Shown here piece by piece: positions 7,906 through 16,357 of a stretch of 64,000 bases of DNA. The DNA comes from Micromonospora craniellae (GTDB lineage Bacteria > Actinomycetota > Actinomycetes > Mycobacteriales > Micromonosporaceae), in NCBI RefSeq assembly GCF_014764405.1, contig NZ_CP061725.1, forward strand, positions 2,728,001 through 2,792,000, given 5' to 3'. The position numbers and the translations under genes are program-made. Positions within the stretch are counted from its first letter, which is position 1. Every line of letters begins with the position of its first letter. The notes below the pieces were generated by a model. The model made no database searches, had not been told where the DNA came from, and was given only the letters and a program-made list of their open reading frames with translations.

Positions 7906-9237
7906 TCACGTCGGGTGGACCGCGCGGAGCGACGCCGTCGCCGCCCGCAACGCGTCCGCGTCGGCCGGCCGGTCCTCGGGCAGACCGGCGAGAAGCTTGT
8001 CGTACGCGGCCAGGTCGAGCAGGCCGTGCCCGCTGACGCAGACCAGCACCCCGTGCCGCGCCGGGTGCCCCGGTTCGCGGCCGGTCGCCACCCGGGCGGC
8101 GGCGGCCAGCGCGTGCCCCGACTCCGGCGCGGGCAGCACCAGCTCGGTCAGGGCGAACGTCCGGCCGGCGGCCAACGCCTCCCGCTGACCCACCGCCAGC
8201 GCCGAGACCTGGTCCCGGTGCCGCATGGCGGAGATGAGCTTCGCCGCACCGTGGAAGCGCAGCCCCGCCGAGTGCGACGCGGGGATCGCGTACCCGCTGC
8301 CGATCGTGTACATCGCCTCCATCGGGCCGGTGCCGGTGGAGTCGGTGTGGTCGTAGGCGTACACCCCTCGGGTCAGCTTCGGGGTGGCGCTGGACTCGAC
8401 CGCGATCAGGTCGGCGGGCACCTCCCGCTCGCCGGCCGCGTCGGCGGCGAAGAACGGCAGGGCCAGCCCGCCGAAGTTGCTGCCGGCGCCCACGCAGCCG
8501 ATCACCGCATCCACGGTGGCGTCGAGGGCGGCGAGCTGGTCGATGGCCTCCAGGCCGATCACCGACTGGTGGATGATGCTGTACGTCTCGCCGCTGCCGA
8601 TGCAGAACGCCCGCTTGGGATCCGCCCGGGCGTACTCGACGGCCTCTCCGATGGCCAGCGCCAGGCTGTTTCCCTGCCCCGGCCGCTCGGCGGCGGCGCG
8701 TCCCACCTCGGTCAGCGGGCTGGGGCTGGCGTGCAACTCCGCGCCGTAGAGGCGCATCAGGCTGCCCCGGTACGGCTTGTCGCGCAGGCTCCCGCCGACC
8801 ATGAAGACTGTGCAGGCCATGCCGAACGCGGCGCACGCGGCGGCGAGGGCGCTGCCCCACTGCCCGGCGCCGGTGCCGGTGACCAGCTCCCGGAAGCCCG
8901 CGCGGTGGTAGTAGTGGGCCTGCGCCAGCGCGGTGTTGAGCTTGTGGCTGCCGGATATGTTACCGCCTTCGTACTTGACGTAGACCGGGACGGTGGCCCC
9001 GATCTCGGCCTCGAAGCGGCGGGCCCGCCACAGCGGCGCTGGCCGGTAGGTCCGGTAGCGCTCGGTCACCGGCTCCGGGATCGGCCAGAACTCGCGGGCC
9101 GACACGCTCTGCCGGATCAGCTCCAGCGGCAGGGTGGCGGTCACCGGGCCGCCGGTGTCCGTCGGCGTCACGTCCGCGGGCAACTCGTAGCCGAGGTGCG
9201 GCAGGACGCTGCGCCAGGCCCGGGGTGTCTCGGTCAC
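7906..9237 (-). CDS. TrpB2-like PLP-dependent lyase
   Basis: This 443-residue fold-type II PLP enzyme is closest in pattern to the TrpB2 branch of tryptophan synthase beta chains. The PLP lysine is K99 in GSHKLNTALAQA, followed by VTGTGAGQWGSALA and the phosphate-binding loop GCVGAGSNFGG. No trpA or indole-pathway genes are nearby, so tryptophan synthesis is unlikely to be its role. Beta-replacement or beta-elimination on a serine- or threonine-like substrate is the family chemistry. GTG 9237 overlaps the ACP 2 stop by 4 bp, and the longer frame upstream is a shadow. Confidence 0.82.
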   Translation of the reverse strand: MTETPRAWRSVLPHLGYELPADVTPTDTGGPVTATLPLELIRQSVSAREFWPIPEPVTERYRTYRPAPLWRARRFEAEIGATVPVYVKYEGGNISGSHKLNTALAQAHYYHRAGFRELVTGTGAGQWGSALAAACAAFGMACTVFMVGGSLRDKPYRGSLMRLYGAELHASPSPLTEVGRAAAERPGQGNSLALAIGEAVEYARADPKRAFCIGSGETYSIIHQSVIGLEAIDQLAALDATVDAVIGCVGAGSNFGGLALPFFAADAAGEREVPADLIAVESSATPKLTRGVYAYDHTDSTGTGPMEAMYTIGSGYAIPASHSAGLRFHGAAKLISAMRHRDQVSALAVGQREALAAGRTFALTELVLPAPESGHALAAAARVATGREPGHPARHGVLVCVSGHGLLDLAAYDKLLAGLPEDRPADADALRAATASLRAVHPT

Positions 9238-9503
9238 GACTCCTCCTTCACCACGTCCGCGACGACGTCGACCAGGTCGGCGACGGTCGTGAAGACCCGC
9301 CCGGCGAAGACGTCGTCCGGCAGCGTCACGTCGAGTTCGTCCTCGAGCCGGATGAGCATGCCGAGGAAGCCCAGCGAGTTGACCCGCAGCAGGTCGCCGT
9401 TGAGCGGTTCGAGGTCGTCGACCGTGGCGGGGTCGACCGCGAGCCGCGACTCGCGTATGACCAGCCGTTTCACCGCCTCGTTGATCCGGGCCCGGTCGGT
9501 CAT
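9234..9503 (-). CDS. Free-standing acyl carrier protein (ACP 2)
   Basis: This 89-residue acidic protein has a carrier-protein pattern. The core is LLRVNSLGFLGMLIRLEDEL, with S43 in the phosphopantetheine position (Val-Asn-Ser in place of Leu-Asp-Ser). It lies between the ProA-like reductase and the TrpB-like enzyme with 4-bp overlaps on both sides, so either may act on its cargo. The unusual residue before the serine is shared with the carrier domain of the BtrH fusion. Confidence 0.8.
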   Translation of the reverse strand: MTDRARINEAVKRLVIRESRLAVDPATVDDLEPLNGDLLRVNSLGFLGMLIRLEDELDVTLPDDVFAGRVFTTVADLVDVVADVVKEES

Positions 9504-10783
9504 GCCTCATCCGTCCCGGCGCCGCGCAGCCGGCCTCCGGCGTCGACGACCCAGCTCCAGGTCAGCAGGGCGGACAGGTCGACGGGGCCGCGTACGTGCA
9601 GCCGGCCGGTGGCGATGGACAGCTCCGGTCCCAGCCCCATCGTCGGACCGTCGTGAAGGCGCAGGGAGCCGTTGACCACCAGCGCGGCGGAGTCCACCCC
9701 GGCCAGGAACGCGTCCACGACGGCCGGGTCGGCGGCCACCACGCCCTCGGTGTGCCGGGAACCGAAGCGGCGGATGTGGGCCACCGCCTCGTCGAGGCCG
9801 GCGACGGGCCGGATACCGATCGCGCGTTCCAGGAACTCCCGGCCGTCGTCGTCGGCGGTCAGCTCGGCCACCGGTGCCCCGGCGGGCACGACGGCGCTCA
9901 GCCGGGGGTCGACCCGCAGCAGCCACGGCACGGTCAGCCCGGCGCCGGCCCGCAGCAGGGCCCGGGTCAGCTCCTCGGCCACGTCCGCGTGGGCCAGCAC
10001 CAGTTCGAGGGTGTTGCAGGCGGTGGGCTCGCCCAGCTTGCTGTCGAGGGCGATCCGGGCGGCCAGCTCCAGGTCTGCGCTGCGGTCGACGTAGAGGTGG
10101 TTGACGCCGCCGCCGCTGGCGACGACGGGGATGGTGGAGCTGGTCAGGCAGTAGTCGATCAGGGACGGGCTGCCCCGGGGGATCAGGACGTCGACCGCGT
10201 CGTGCCGCTTCAGCAGGGCCCGCACCAGCCGCCGGTCGGGGTCGGTGACGACCCGTACCGTGCCGGCGGGCAGCCCCGCGTCCGCCAGCGCCCCGCCGAC
10301 GACGAGGGCGAGGGCCCGGTTGGTGGCCGCGATCTCCGCCCCGCCGCGCAGGACGGCCACGTTGCCGACCGCCACGGGCAGCAAGGCGCCCTCCACCGTC
10401 ACCGTCGGCCGTGCCTCGAAGATCATCAGAACCACGCCGAGCGGCTTGGGTAGCCGGCGTACGGTGGCGCCGTTGCCGGCCCGGTGCCCGGCAGCCGGGG
10501 CAATCACCGCAGGCAGGGCGGCACGGGTGCGTGCGATCAGGTCGACCAGCGCGTCGAGGTGGCGCTTGCCGACCGCCAGGCGGTCCACCAGCTCGGGACC
10601 GAGACCCGCCTCGGTGGCCCGTGCCACGTCGGTGGCGTTGGCCGCCAGCACGTCGGGCCAGCTGGAGCAGAGCCGGTCGGCGAGGGCATCGCAGTACTGG
10701 TCGTAGCGCCCGTCACCGGGCGGGGGCAGCTCGGCCCGGGCCCGCGTCGCGCCGTCCAGGATGTCGTCCACATCGGTCACCAC
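9500..10783 (-). CDS. ProA-like glutamate-semialdehyde dehydrogenase family reductase
   Basis: The 427-residue protein follows gamma-glutamyl phosphate reductase (ProA) throughout. It has the NAD(P)-binding-domain pattern EARPTVTVEGALLPVAVGN near 123-141 and the catalytic cysteine C256 in GEPTACNTLE. ProA reduces an acyl phosphate to an aldehyde with NADPH. No glutamate 5-kinase (ProB) is encoded next to it. I infer a biosynthetic paralogue that reduces an activated acyl group, perhaps the thioester on ACP 2, to an aldehyde or forms a cyclic imine precursor. It overlaps the SDR gene by 7 bp. Confidence 0.8.
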   Translation of the reverse strand: MVTDVDDILDGATRARAELPPPGDGRYDQYCDALADRLCSSWPDVLAANATDVARATEAGLGPELVDRLAVGKRHLDALVDLIARTRAALPAVIAPAAGHRAGNGATVRRLPKPLGVVLMIFEARPTVTVEGALLPVAVGNVAVLRGGAEIAATNRALALVVGGALADAGLPAGTVRVVTDPDRRLVRALLKRHDAVDVLIPRGSPSLIDYCLTSSTIPVVASGGGVNHLYVDRSADLELAARIALDSKLGEPTACNTLELVLAHADVAEELTRALLRAGAGLTVPWLLRVDPRLSAVVPAGAPVAELTADDDGREFLERAIGIRPVAGLDEAVAHIRRFGSRHTEGVVAADPAVVDAFLAGVDSAALVVNGSLRLHDGPTMGLGPELSIATGRLHVRGPVDLSALLTWSWVVDAGGRLRGAGTDEA

Positions 10784-11517
10784 ATGAACTGCCCACCGTC
10801 CACGATCAGCTTCTGCCCGGTCAGGTATCTGCTCGCCGGCCCGACGAGGAACTCCAGGGCGTCGGCGATCTCCTCGGTGGTGCCGATGCGGCCCCCCGGG
10901 ATCTCCGCGACCACCTCCGCCCGGGCGGCCGGGTCGTCCAGCCGGAACCGGGTCACCAGCTCATCGGTCTCGGTCATGCCCGGGATCAGGCAGTTGACCC
11001 TGATCCGGGGCGCCAGCTCAAGCGCGAGGCACTTGGTGAGCTGGAGCAGGCCGGCCTTGCTGGCGCAGTAGTTCGCGCCGTTGCGGCGGGGGCGGATGCC
11101 GGTGGTGGCGCCCACGTTGACGATCACGCCGTCGCGCTCGGCCGCCAGCATCGCCGGTGCGAATGCCCGGGTGAGGTAGAAGACTCCGGAGAGGTTGGTG
11201 TCGAGCACCCGTCGCCAGTCCTCGTTCGACATCTCCAGGAACGGCCGGTCGACGTTGATGCCCGCGTTGTTCACCAGTACGGTCGGCGGGCCGTGCTCGG
11301 CGAGCAGCGTCTCCACGGCCGCGCCCACCGCCTCGGCGTCGGCGACGTCGAGCCGGACCGGATGGAACGCGTCGCCGAGTTCCTCCACCGCCGACGCCGC
11401 CGCGACGGCGTCACCCTGGTACGGGGCGACCACCCGGTGCCCCAGCTTCACCAGCCGGCGGCTGAAGGCGAGCCCGATGCCCCGGGTGCCGCCGCTGACG
11501 ACCGCCAGCGGGCTCAT
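10777..11517 (-). CDS. Short-chain dehydrogenase/reductase (FabG-like)
   Basis: This is a classical 246-residue SDR. The cofactor loop GGTRGIG is at 9-15, NNAG at 83-86, and the catalytic YCASK has Y150 and K154. The usual catalytic serine before the tyrosine is replaced by threonine in VNVGATTG (about residue 138), a conservative but notable change. The tail ends in YLTGQKLIVDGG as in FabG relatives. ATG 11517 overlaps the thioesterase stop (ATGA). It probably interconverts a ketone or aldehyde and an alcohol in the pathway. Confidence 0.86.
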   Translation of the reverse strand: MSPLAVVSGGTRGIGLAFSRRLVKLGHRVVAPYQGDAVAAASAVEELGDAFHPVRLDVADAEAVGAAVETLLAEHGPPTVLVNNAGINVDRPFLEMSNEDWRRVLDTNLSGVFYLTRAFAPAMLAAERDGVIVNVGATTGIRPRRNGANYCASKAGLLQLTKCLALELAPRIRVNCLIPGMTETDELVTRFRLDDPAARAEVVAEIPGGRIGTTEEIADALEFLVGPASRYLTGQKLIVDGGQFMW

Positions 11518-12239
11518 CGCAGCATCGCCCCGGAGGCCCGGCCAAGGAACGGCGTCACCTCGTCGACCAGCTGCGGCAGGCGCTCGGGGTCGAAGACGTC
11601 GAAGTGCCCCGCGTCGAGCCGCCCGGCCCTCAGCTCCGGCGCCAGTTCCCGCCACCGGGCCTCGGCCGCGGCGCGGAACGCGAACTCCTCGTCGGTGCAC
11701 ATCAGCATCAGCACCCGGCCGGCATACGACCGGTCGGCCCGATAGTCCGCAAAGGCGGCGACCTGCGTGTCGAAGACCCGCCGGACCCGCTCGACGGTCG
11801 CCGGGTTGGGACGCGGCCCGAGCATCCCGACGATGGTCTCGCGGACGCGGGCGTCCTCCTCGGCCGTGGCGCGGTGCGGCAGCGGCGAGGCGTCCACCAG
11901 CACCAAGTCGGGCAGATGCCCCCGCTCGGCCAGCCGGACGCACAGCTCCCAGGCGACCGAGCCGCCGAGGGACCAGCCGAAGACGGCCGCCGGGACCGTG
12001 CCGGCCGCGTCCAGCGCATGCGCCGCTGCGTCGGCCATCTCGGCGATGCTGAGTTCCGGCTCCTCGTCAGGTAGCAGGCCGGACGCGCGTACGGCCACGA
12101 CGTTGTGGGTCTCGCCGATCGCCGCCGCGAGCCGCAGGTAGGACTGCAGCCCGCCGCCGGCACCCGGCAGCAGTACGCATGCCGGTCGGGCGCCCCGCCG
12201 CAGCAAGGTGACCAGCCGGCCGGGCAGCCTGGTCGTCAC
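11514..12239 (-). CDS. Type II-like thioesterase
   Basis: This 241-residue alpha/beta hydrolase has the nucleophile elbow GWSLGGS (S90) and a C-terminal catalytic histidine near 212 in LDAGHFDVFD. It resembles NRPS/PKS thioesterases that are either separate editing enzymes or a detached release domain. The NRPS immediately upstream ends with its carrier domain and has no TE, and the two genes overlap by 4 bp, so this enzyme may release the peptide in trans. GTG 12239 was chosen for that overlap. Confidence 0.85.
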   Translation of the reverse strand: MTTRLPGRLVTLLRRGARPACVLLPGAGGGLQSYLRLAAAIGETHNVVAVRASGLLPDEEPELSIAEMADAAAHALDAAGTVPAAVFGWSLGGSVAWELCVRLAERGHLPDLVLVDASPLPHRATAEEDARVRETIVGMLGPRPNPATVERVRRVFDTQVAAFADYRADRSYAGRVLMLMCTDEEFAFRAAAEARWRELAPELRAGRLDAGHFDVFDPERLPQLVDEVTPFLGRASGAMLR

Positions 12240-15200
12240 GGCGTCACCGCCGCGTCGCCGTTCCGCGCCCCGCGGACGAGCCCGGCCAGGGTGGCCACCG
12301 TCGGCGCGGCGAAGAAGTCGACCAGGGGCACGGCCACCCCGTAGCGTTCCTGCACCTCGGCGAGGGTGGTGAAGATGTTCAGCGAGTGGGCGCCGTACTC
12401 GATGAGGGGGCGGTCCGGCCGGATGCCCTCGACGTCGAGCACCTCGCCCCACAGCCCGGCCAGCTCGCGCTCCAGCTCGTCGGCGTACGTGACCTCGGTG
12501 GTGTCGGCGCTCTGCTGCTCGACCAGCAGCTCGTCGGCGATCCGCAGCAGCGCGTCGCGGTCGGTCTTGCCGGTCGGTGTCGTCGGAACCCGGTCGACCG
12601 GAAAGATCCACAGTGGGCGCATGTAGACCGGCAGCGCCGTGGTGAGCCGCTGGCGGACATGCTCCGAATCGACGGTGCGGTCCGCGTCGGGTCGGACGAA
12701 AAGCACGAGCTCCCGGTCGGCGCCGGCGCCACGGACCACCGCGACCGCCTGCCGTACGCCGTCGACCTGGTTCGCGACGGTCTCGATCTCGCCCAGCTCG
12801 ATCCGGTATCCCCGGATCTTGACCTGGGTGTCCATCCGGCCCAGGAAGACCAGGTCGCCCCGGTCGTCGCGCACCACGAGGTCCCCGGTGCGGTACATGG
12901 TGCCGCCGGAAGTGCCGGAGAAGCGGTCGGGCACGAACCTCTCGGCCGTGATCTCCGGGTCGTTGATGTAGCCGTCGGCGGGGCAGTCCCCGCCGAGTAG
13001 CAGCTCGCCGGCGACGCCGGGCGGGGCGAGGTGACCGGTGGCGTCGACCACGTACGCGTTCACCCCCGGGTACGGCTGGCCGATCGGCACGTGGGTCGGC
13101 CACACCGCGTCCCGGTACGACAGCCGGTGCGACGTGACCGCGTGGGTCTCGGTGGGGCCGTACAGGTTGACCAGGGTGCAGTGCGGGTGGGCGAGGAAGA
13201 AGTCGCGGATCTCGTCGTCGACGGTGAGCTGCTCGCCGGAGACGCAGAGGTAGCGCAGCGCGGACAGCCGGGTGCCCCGGGCGGCGGCGGTCTGCACCAG
13301 GGGACGCAGCGCCGCGACCGGTAGGTAGACGTGCGTCACCTCGGTTGTGGCGATCCGGTTGAGCACGGCGGTGAACATCCGCCGGTCGGCCGGCTCGCGG
13401 GAGACCACCGTCCCGCCGGCGGCCAGGGTCGGCAGGATCTCCTGGAAGGAGACGTCGAAGCCGAGCGGGGCGTACTGGAGAAAGCGGGTCTCGGCGTCCA
13501 TGGCGAGGGCCGCGATCTGCCAGCTCGTGAGGTTGGCCAGTGGGCGGTGCCCCATCTGCACGCCTTTGGGCTGCCCGGTGGAGCCCGACGTGTACATGAC
13601 GTAGATCGGGGCGGCGAGGTCGGCCAGCGGGTCGGGCACCGGCTCCGCCGTGGCGGCCAGGTCCGCCACCGCGACCGTCGGCACGTCGGGCACCAGCGCC
13701 TCGCCGACGACGAACTCACAGCCGGCCCGCCGGACCATGTACTCCAGCCGCTCGGCGGGCAGGCCCGGGTCCAGCGGGAGGTACGCCGCGCCCCGGCGGA
13801 GGATTGCCAGGATGGCGGTCACCGTGTCGCAGAGGGTCGTCGCGGCCAGGCCCACCACGGCCCGGGGGCCGACCCCGTGCGCGGCGAGCCCGGCGCTGAT
13901 CCGCTCGGCCTCGGCCAGCAACTGGCGGTAGTCGAGCTGGCGGATCGGGTCCTCGATCGCCGGGGCGTCGGGCCGCCGCCGGGCCGCCGCTGACACCCAG
14001 TCCCACGGCGTGTCACCGGTCAAGGGGCTGGTCCAACCGTCGGAGCGGACGCTGGCGGCGACGGACGCGTCGGCGAAGAGGTCACCGAGCCGGCGCGAGC
14101 CGTCGGAGACCGCCCCGCGTACGGCGTAGCGCAGGGAGGTGAGCAGCCCATCGGCAATCACCGGCGCGATGAGCTGCCGGTCGTACTCGAGTTCGAGCAG
14201 CCAGCGGCCGTCGACCGGGGTGGCGCCCAGCCAGAGGTCGAACTTGGCGGTGCCGTTACCGGGCTCCAGGACCCGCAGCACCGCTCCGCCCGGCTCCGGC
14301 GTGAAGGTGTCCTGCATGGCGAGCATTGCCGAGAACAGCGGGTTGCGGTTGCTGGACCGGTCGGGCCGTACGTCGGCGACGAGGCGGTTGAAGGTGACGT
14401 CGACGTTCGCGCGGCAGAAGTCGATGGACTCCCGGACCACCTTGCCGAGATGCTCGTCGACGGTGCGGTCCCACTCGACGTCGACGGTGACCGGCAGCGT
14501 GTTGACGAAGAAGCCACCGAGGTCGAACGCGCCGATCGTGCGGCGGGCCATGAACGGGCTGCCGACGAGGACGCTGGACACGTTGGCGTGCCGGGCCAGC
14601 ACGGTGCCGTAGATGCCGGAAAGGAAGACGAACGGGGAGATCTCCAGCCGCCGGCAGGTCTCCGACAGCGCTGCCGTCTCGGCCTGGTTGAGGTACCAGC
14701 GCACCCGGTCTCCGGTGAACTCCGTCTGCGCGGGGCGACCGGGCAGGGGCACCAGCACCAGGGGCGGGACCTCCCGCAGCCGGGTCGCCCACTCCCGGGA
14801 CCGTTCGACGACCCGGTCGGACGTGGCGGTGCGGTTCTGCGCCGCCAGCTCCTTGACGAAGGCCCTCTCGCGGGCGGCGCGCCGCTGCTCGACCTCCGCC
14901 CCGGCGAGGCGCCCGGACAGCGCGTCCTGAAGGTCGCGGACCAGGGGACCCATCGACACGCCGTCGAGGATGATGTGATGGTCGCACATGAGGACGGCCA
15001 CGCGGGGCTCGTCGAGGCAACGGACGATGGCGAACCGGTACGCGGGGCCGTTGGCCAGGTCGAACTCCGGTCGGCCGATGCGCCGCTGGGCCGCGCCGAT
15101 CGCCTCCTCGAAGTCGCGCCGACGGGCCGTGACCCGTTCGAGCGGGAAGTCCTCCGCGCGTGGCGGCGGGGTGATCCGGGCGTGCATCTCGGGCAGCATC

Positions 15201-15427
15201 CCGAAGACCTGACGCATCGCCGGCTGGACGGCGACCACCGTGGCGAGCGCTCGCTCGATCGTCTCGTCGGGGATCGACGGGTCGATGTCGAACCGGACGA
15301 GCTGGTTGTAGACGGCACGCCCGGGTGAGCGTTCGTTGACGACCAGCAGCCCCTTCTGCGATTCGGTGATCGGCAGCCGCTCCGGGGCGGTCTCCGCCGC
15401 GAGCTGCGTCCCGGCTGTCGTGGTCAC
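12236..15427 (-). CDS. Single-module nonribosomal peptide synthetase (C-A-T)
   Basis: The 1063-residue protein has three domains. The condensation domain is about 10-430, with HHIILDG at 150-156. The adenylation domain is about 460-950, with core MYTSGSTGQPKG and an Asp in GFDVSFQEIL that marks alpha-amino acid use. The C-terminal carrier domain has YGAHSLNIFTTL as its phosphopantetheine site. No epimerisation, methylation or thioesterase domain is seen. The presence of a C domain means it joins an upstream acyl or aminoacyl carrier, and ACP 1 is encoded directly before it (4-bp overlap, GTG 15427). The substrate code was not decoded. Confidence 0.92.
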   Translation of the reverse strand: MTTTAGTQLAAETAPERLPITESQKGLLVVNERSPGRAVYNQLVRFDIDPSIPDETIERALATVVAVQPAMRQVFGMLPEMHARITPPPRAEDFPLERVTARRRDFEEAIGAAQRRIGRPEFDLANGPAYRFAIVRCLDEPRVAVLMCDHHIILDGVSMGPLVRDLQDALSGRLAGAEVEQRRAARERAFVKELAAQNRTATSDRVVERSREWATRLREVPPLVLVPLPGRPAQTEFTGDRVRWYLNQAETAALSETCRRLEISPFVFLSGIYGTVLARHANVSSVLVGSPFMARRTIGAFDLGGFFVNTLPVTVDVEWDRTVDEHLGKVVRESIDFCRANVDVTFNRLVADVRPDRSSNRNPLFSAMLAMQDTFTPEPGGAVLRVLEPGNGTAKFDLWLGATPVDGRWLLELEYDRQLIAPVIADGLLTSLRYAVRGAVSDGSRRLGDLFADASVAASVRSDGWTSPLTGDTPWDWVSAAARRRPDAPAIEDPIRQLDYRQLLAEAERISAGLAAHGVGPRAVVGLAATTLCDTVTAILAILRRGAAYLPLDPGLPAERLEYMVRRAGCEFVVGEALVPDVPTVAVADLAATAEPVPDPLADLAAPIYVMYTSGSTGQPKGVQMGHRPLANLTSWQIAALAMDAETRFLQYAPLGFDVSFQEILPTLAAGGTVVSREPADRRMFTAVLNRIATTEVTHVYLPVAALRPLVQTAAARGTRLSALRYLCVSGEQLTVDDEIRDFFLAHPHCTLVNLYGPTETHAVTSHRLSYRDAVWPTHVPIGQPYPGVNAYVVDATGHLAPPGVAGELLLGGDCPADGYINDPEITAERFVPDRFSGTSGGTMYRTGDLVVRDDRGDLVFLGRMDTQVKIRGYRIELGEIETVANQVDGVRQAVAVVRGAGADRELVLFVRPDADRTVDSEHVRQRLTTALPVYMRPLWIFPVDRVPTTPTGKTDRDALLRIADELLVEQQSADTTEVTYADELERELAGLWGEVLDVEGIRPDRPLIEYGAHSLNIFTTLAEVQERYGVAVPLVDFFAAPTVATLAGLVRGARNGDAAVTP

Positions 15428-15672
15428 CGTGCGCCTCCGCTCTCGGCGCCTACGGCGCTCAGCTCGCGGAGCCACTGCTTGAGGTCACCCACCGTGCGCA
15501 GGTCCACGAGGCGGGTGGCGTCGATCTCGGCGTCGTCGTCGATGGCGAGCTCGACGGCGAGCCGCAGCAGGGACAGCGATTCGAGTCCGGCCTCCAGCAG
15601 GGGGGTCGAGTCGTCGAAGGCCACCGATGCGTATTTCGCGATCGTCGTGTCGAGGTCAGCTGGAGTCGTCAT
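15424..15672 (-). CDS. Free-standing acyl carrier protein (ACP 1), first gene of the operon
   Basis: This 82-residue carrier protein has S32 in the motif LEAGLESLSLLRLA. ATG 15672 is preferred because it follows the purine-rich GGGAAGCAGGG and because upstream codons in the open frame do not look like a carrier protein. It is the first gene transcribed leftward from the divergent intergenic region and is coupled to the NRPS. It may supply the donor acyl group to the NRPS condensation domain. Confidence 0.82.
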   Translation of the reverse strand: MTTPADLDTTIAKYASVAFDDSTPLLEAGLESLSLLRLAVELAIDDDAEIDATRLVDLRTVGDLKQWLRELSAVGAESGGAR

Positions 15673-15798
15673 CCCTGCTTCCCGTTCACCTGAGTCGGCC
15701 GCGCCGGAGGATCGGCAACCGGATGAGCAGTGGTCGTCGATCAAGGGGGTCGACTGAATTTGCACTTACAAGTTCCACGGGTCCGAGCATCCGTGCCC

Positions 15799-15816
15799 CG
15801 ATGTTTGCTCGATGTT
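15799..15816. promoter_or_regulatory. Candidate SARP operator, leftward operon
   Basis: The heptamer CGATGTT occurs twice, at 15799-15805 and 15810-15816, exactly 11 bp apart. SARP regulators usually bind heptamer direct repeats with 4-nt spacers. The pair lies about 127 bp upstream of the ACP 1 start, and a SARP gene is part of the cluster. Binding is inferred. Confidence 0.4.
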
Positions 15817-16240
15817 CCTGACATAGAACGTCGTTGGTCGCTGTTGGACCGGCGGCGGGACCGCCGTGTCGGGGAGGGGTTGCGCAAAAGGGGCGTCGAC
15901 CGAACGGTGGGCGTATATCTCGTTCAATCGCCTCAGATGCGACAGGCCCGATCGGGCTGCCCGCCGGGCGAACCGGGCTCGGACCCTGTCGACGTGAGGA
16001 TGGACACACCCTCGCCGATGACCTATGGTGCAACCAGTGCAACGCAGAGTATCCGCAAAGAGGTGCGAAAGGGACTTTACACGATTATTGGAGCCGCCTG
16101 TCGATGCCCGTACGCCCACACCGTCCACACACGGAACCCGATGACCCGCCACTCCCTGCCGCCCGTCGACCGATCTGACCAGAATTGCCGGCACTGACGG
16201 GCGGCTTGCGCGGGATCGGTTGACCACCGTCTGGTTCACC

Positions 16241-16258
16241 TGTCATCTAATTGTCAAG
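16241..16258. promoter_or_regulatory. Candidate SARP operator, rightward operon
   Basis: TGTCATC (16241-16247) and TGTCAAG (16252-16258) share five bases and start 11 bp apart, the spacing of SARP boxes. The pair is about 100 bp upstream of the exporter gene. Its sequence differs from the leftward pair, so the two may not be bound by the same protein. Confidence 0.35.
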
Positions 16259-16357
16259 TGCGACCAGCTGAATGGTCCGTTACCGTCTGTTAGCGGTGTG
16301 CAATTCGCGGCGAAGCCGCATTTACTCTCATAGTTGAAGACCGTGTGAGGGATTGTC

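Larger units (their letters stand above)
15673..16357. promoter_or_regulatory. Divergent intergenic region of the biosynthetic cluster
   Basis: This 685-bp stretch separates the 15-gene minus operon from the exporter/adenylation/SARP genes on the plus strand. Open frames here lack credible starts and family features. It is less GC-rich than the flanks in parts (for example 16241-16340), as expected of promoters. Two direct-repeat pairs with 11-bp spacing are listed separately. No clean -35/-10 pair could be assigned. Confidence 0.6.

Noticed and set aside
9500..10783. Housekeeping proA for proline synthesis
   Set aside because: It lies within a coupled biosynthetic operon next to a carrier protein with no proB or proC; a pathway-specific paralogue is more likely, though this is not proven.
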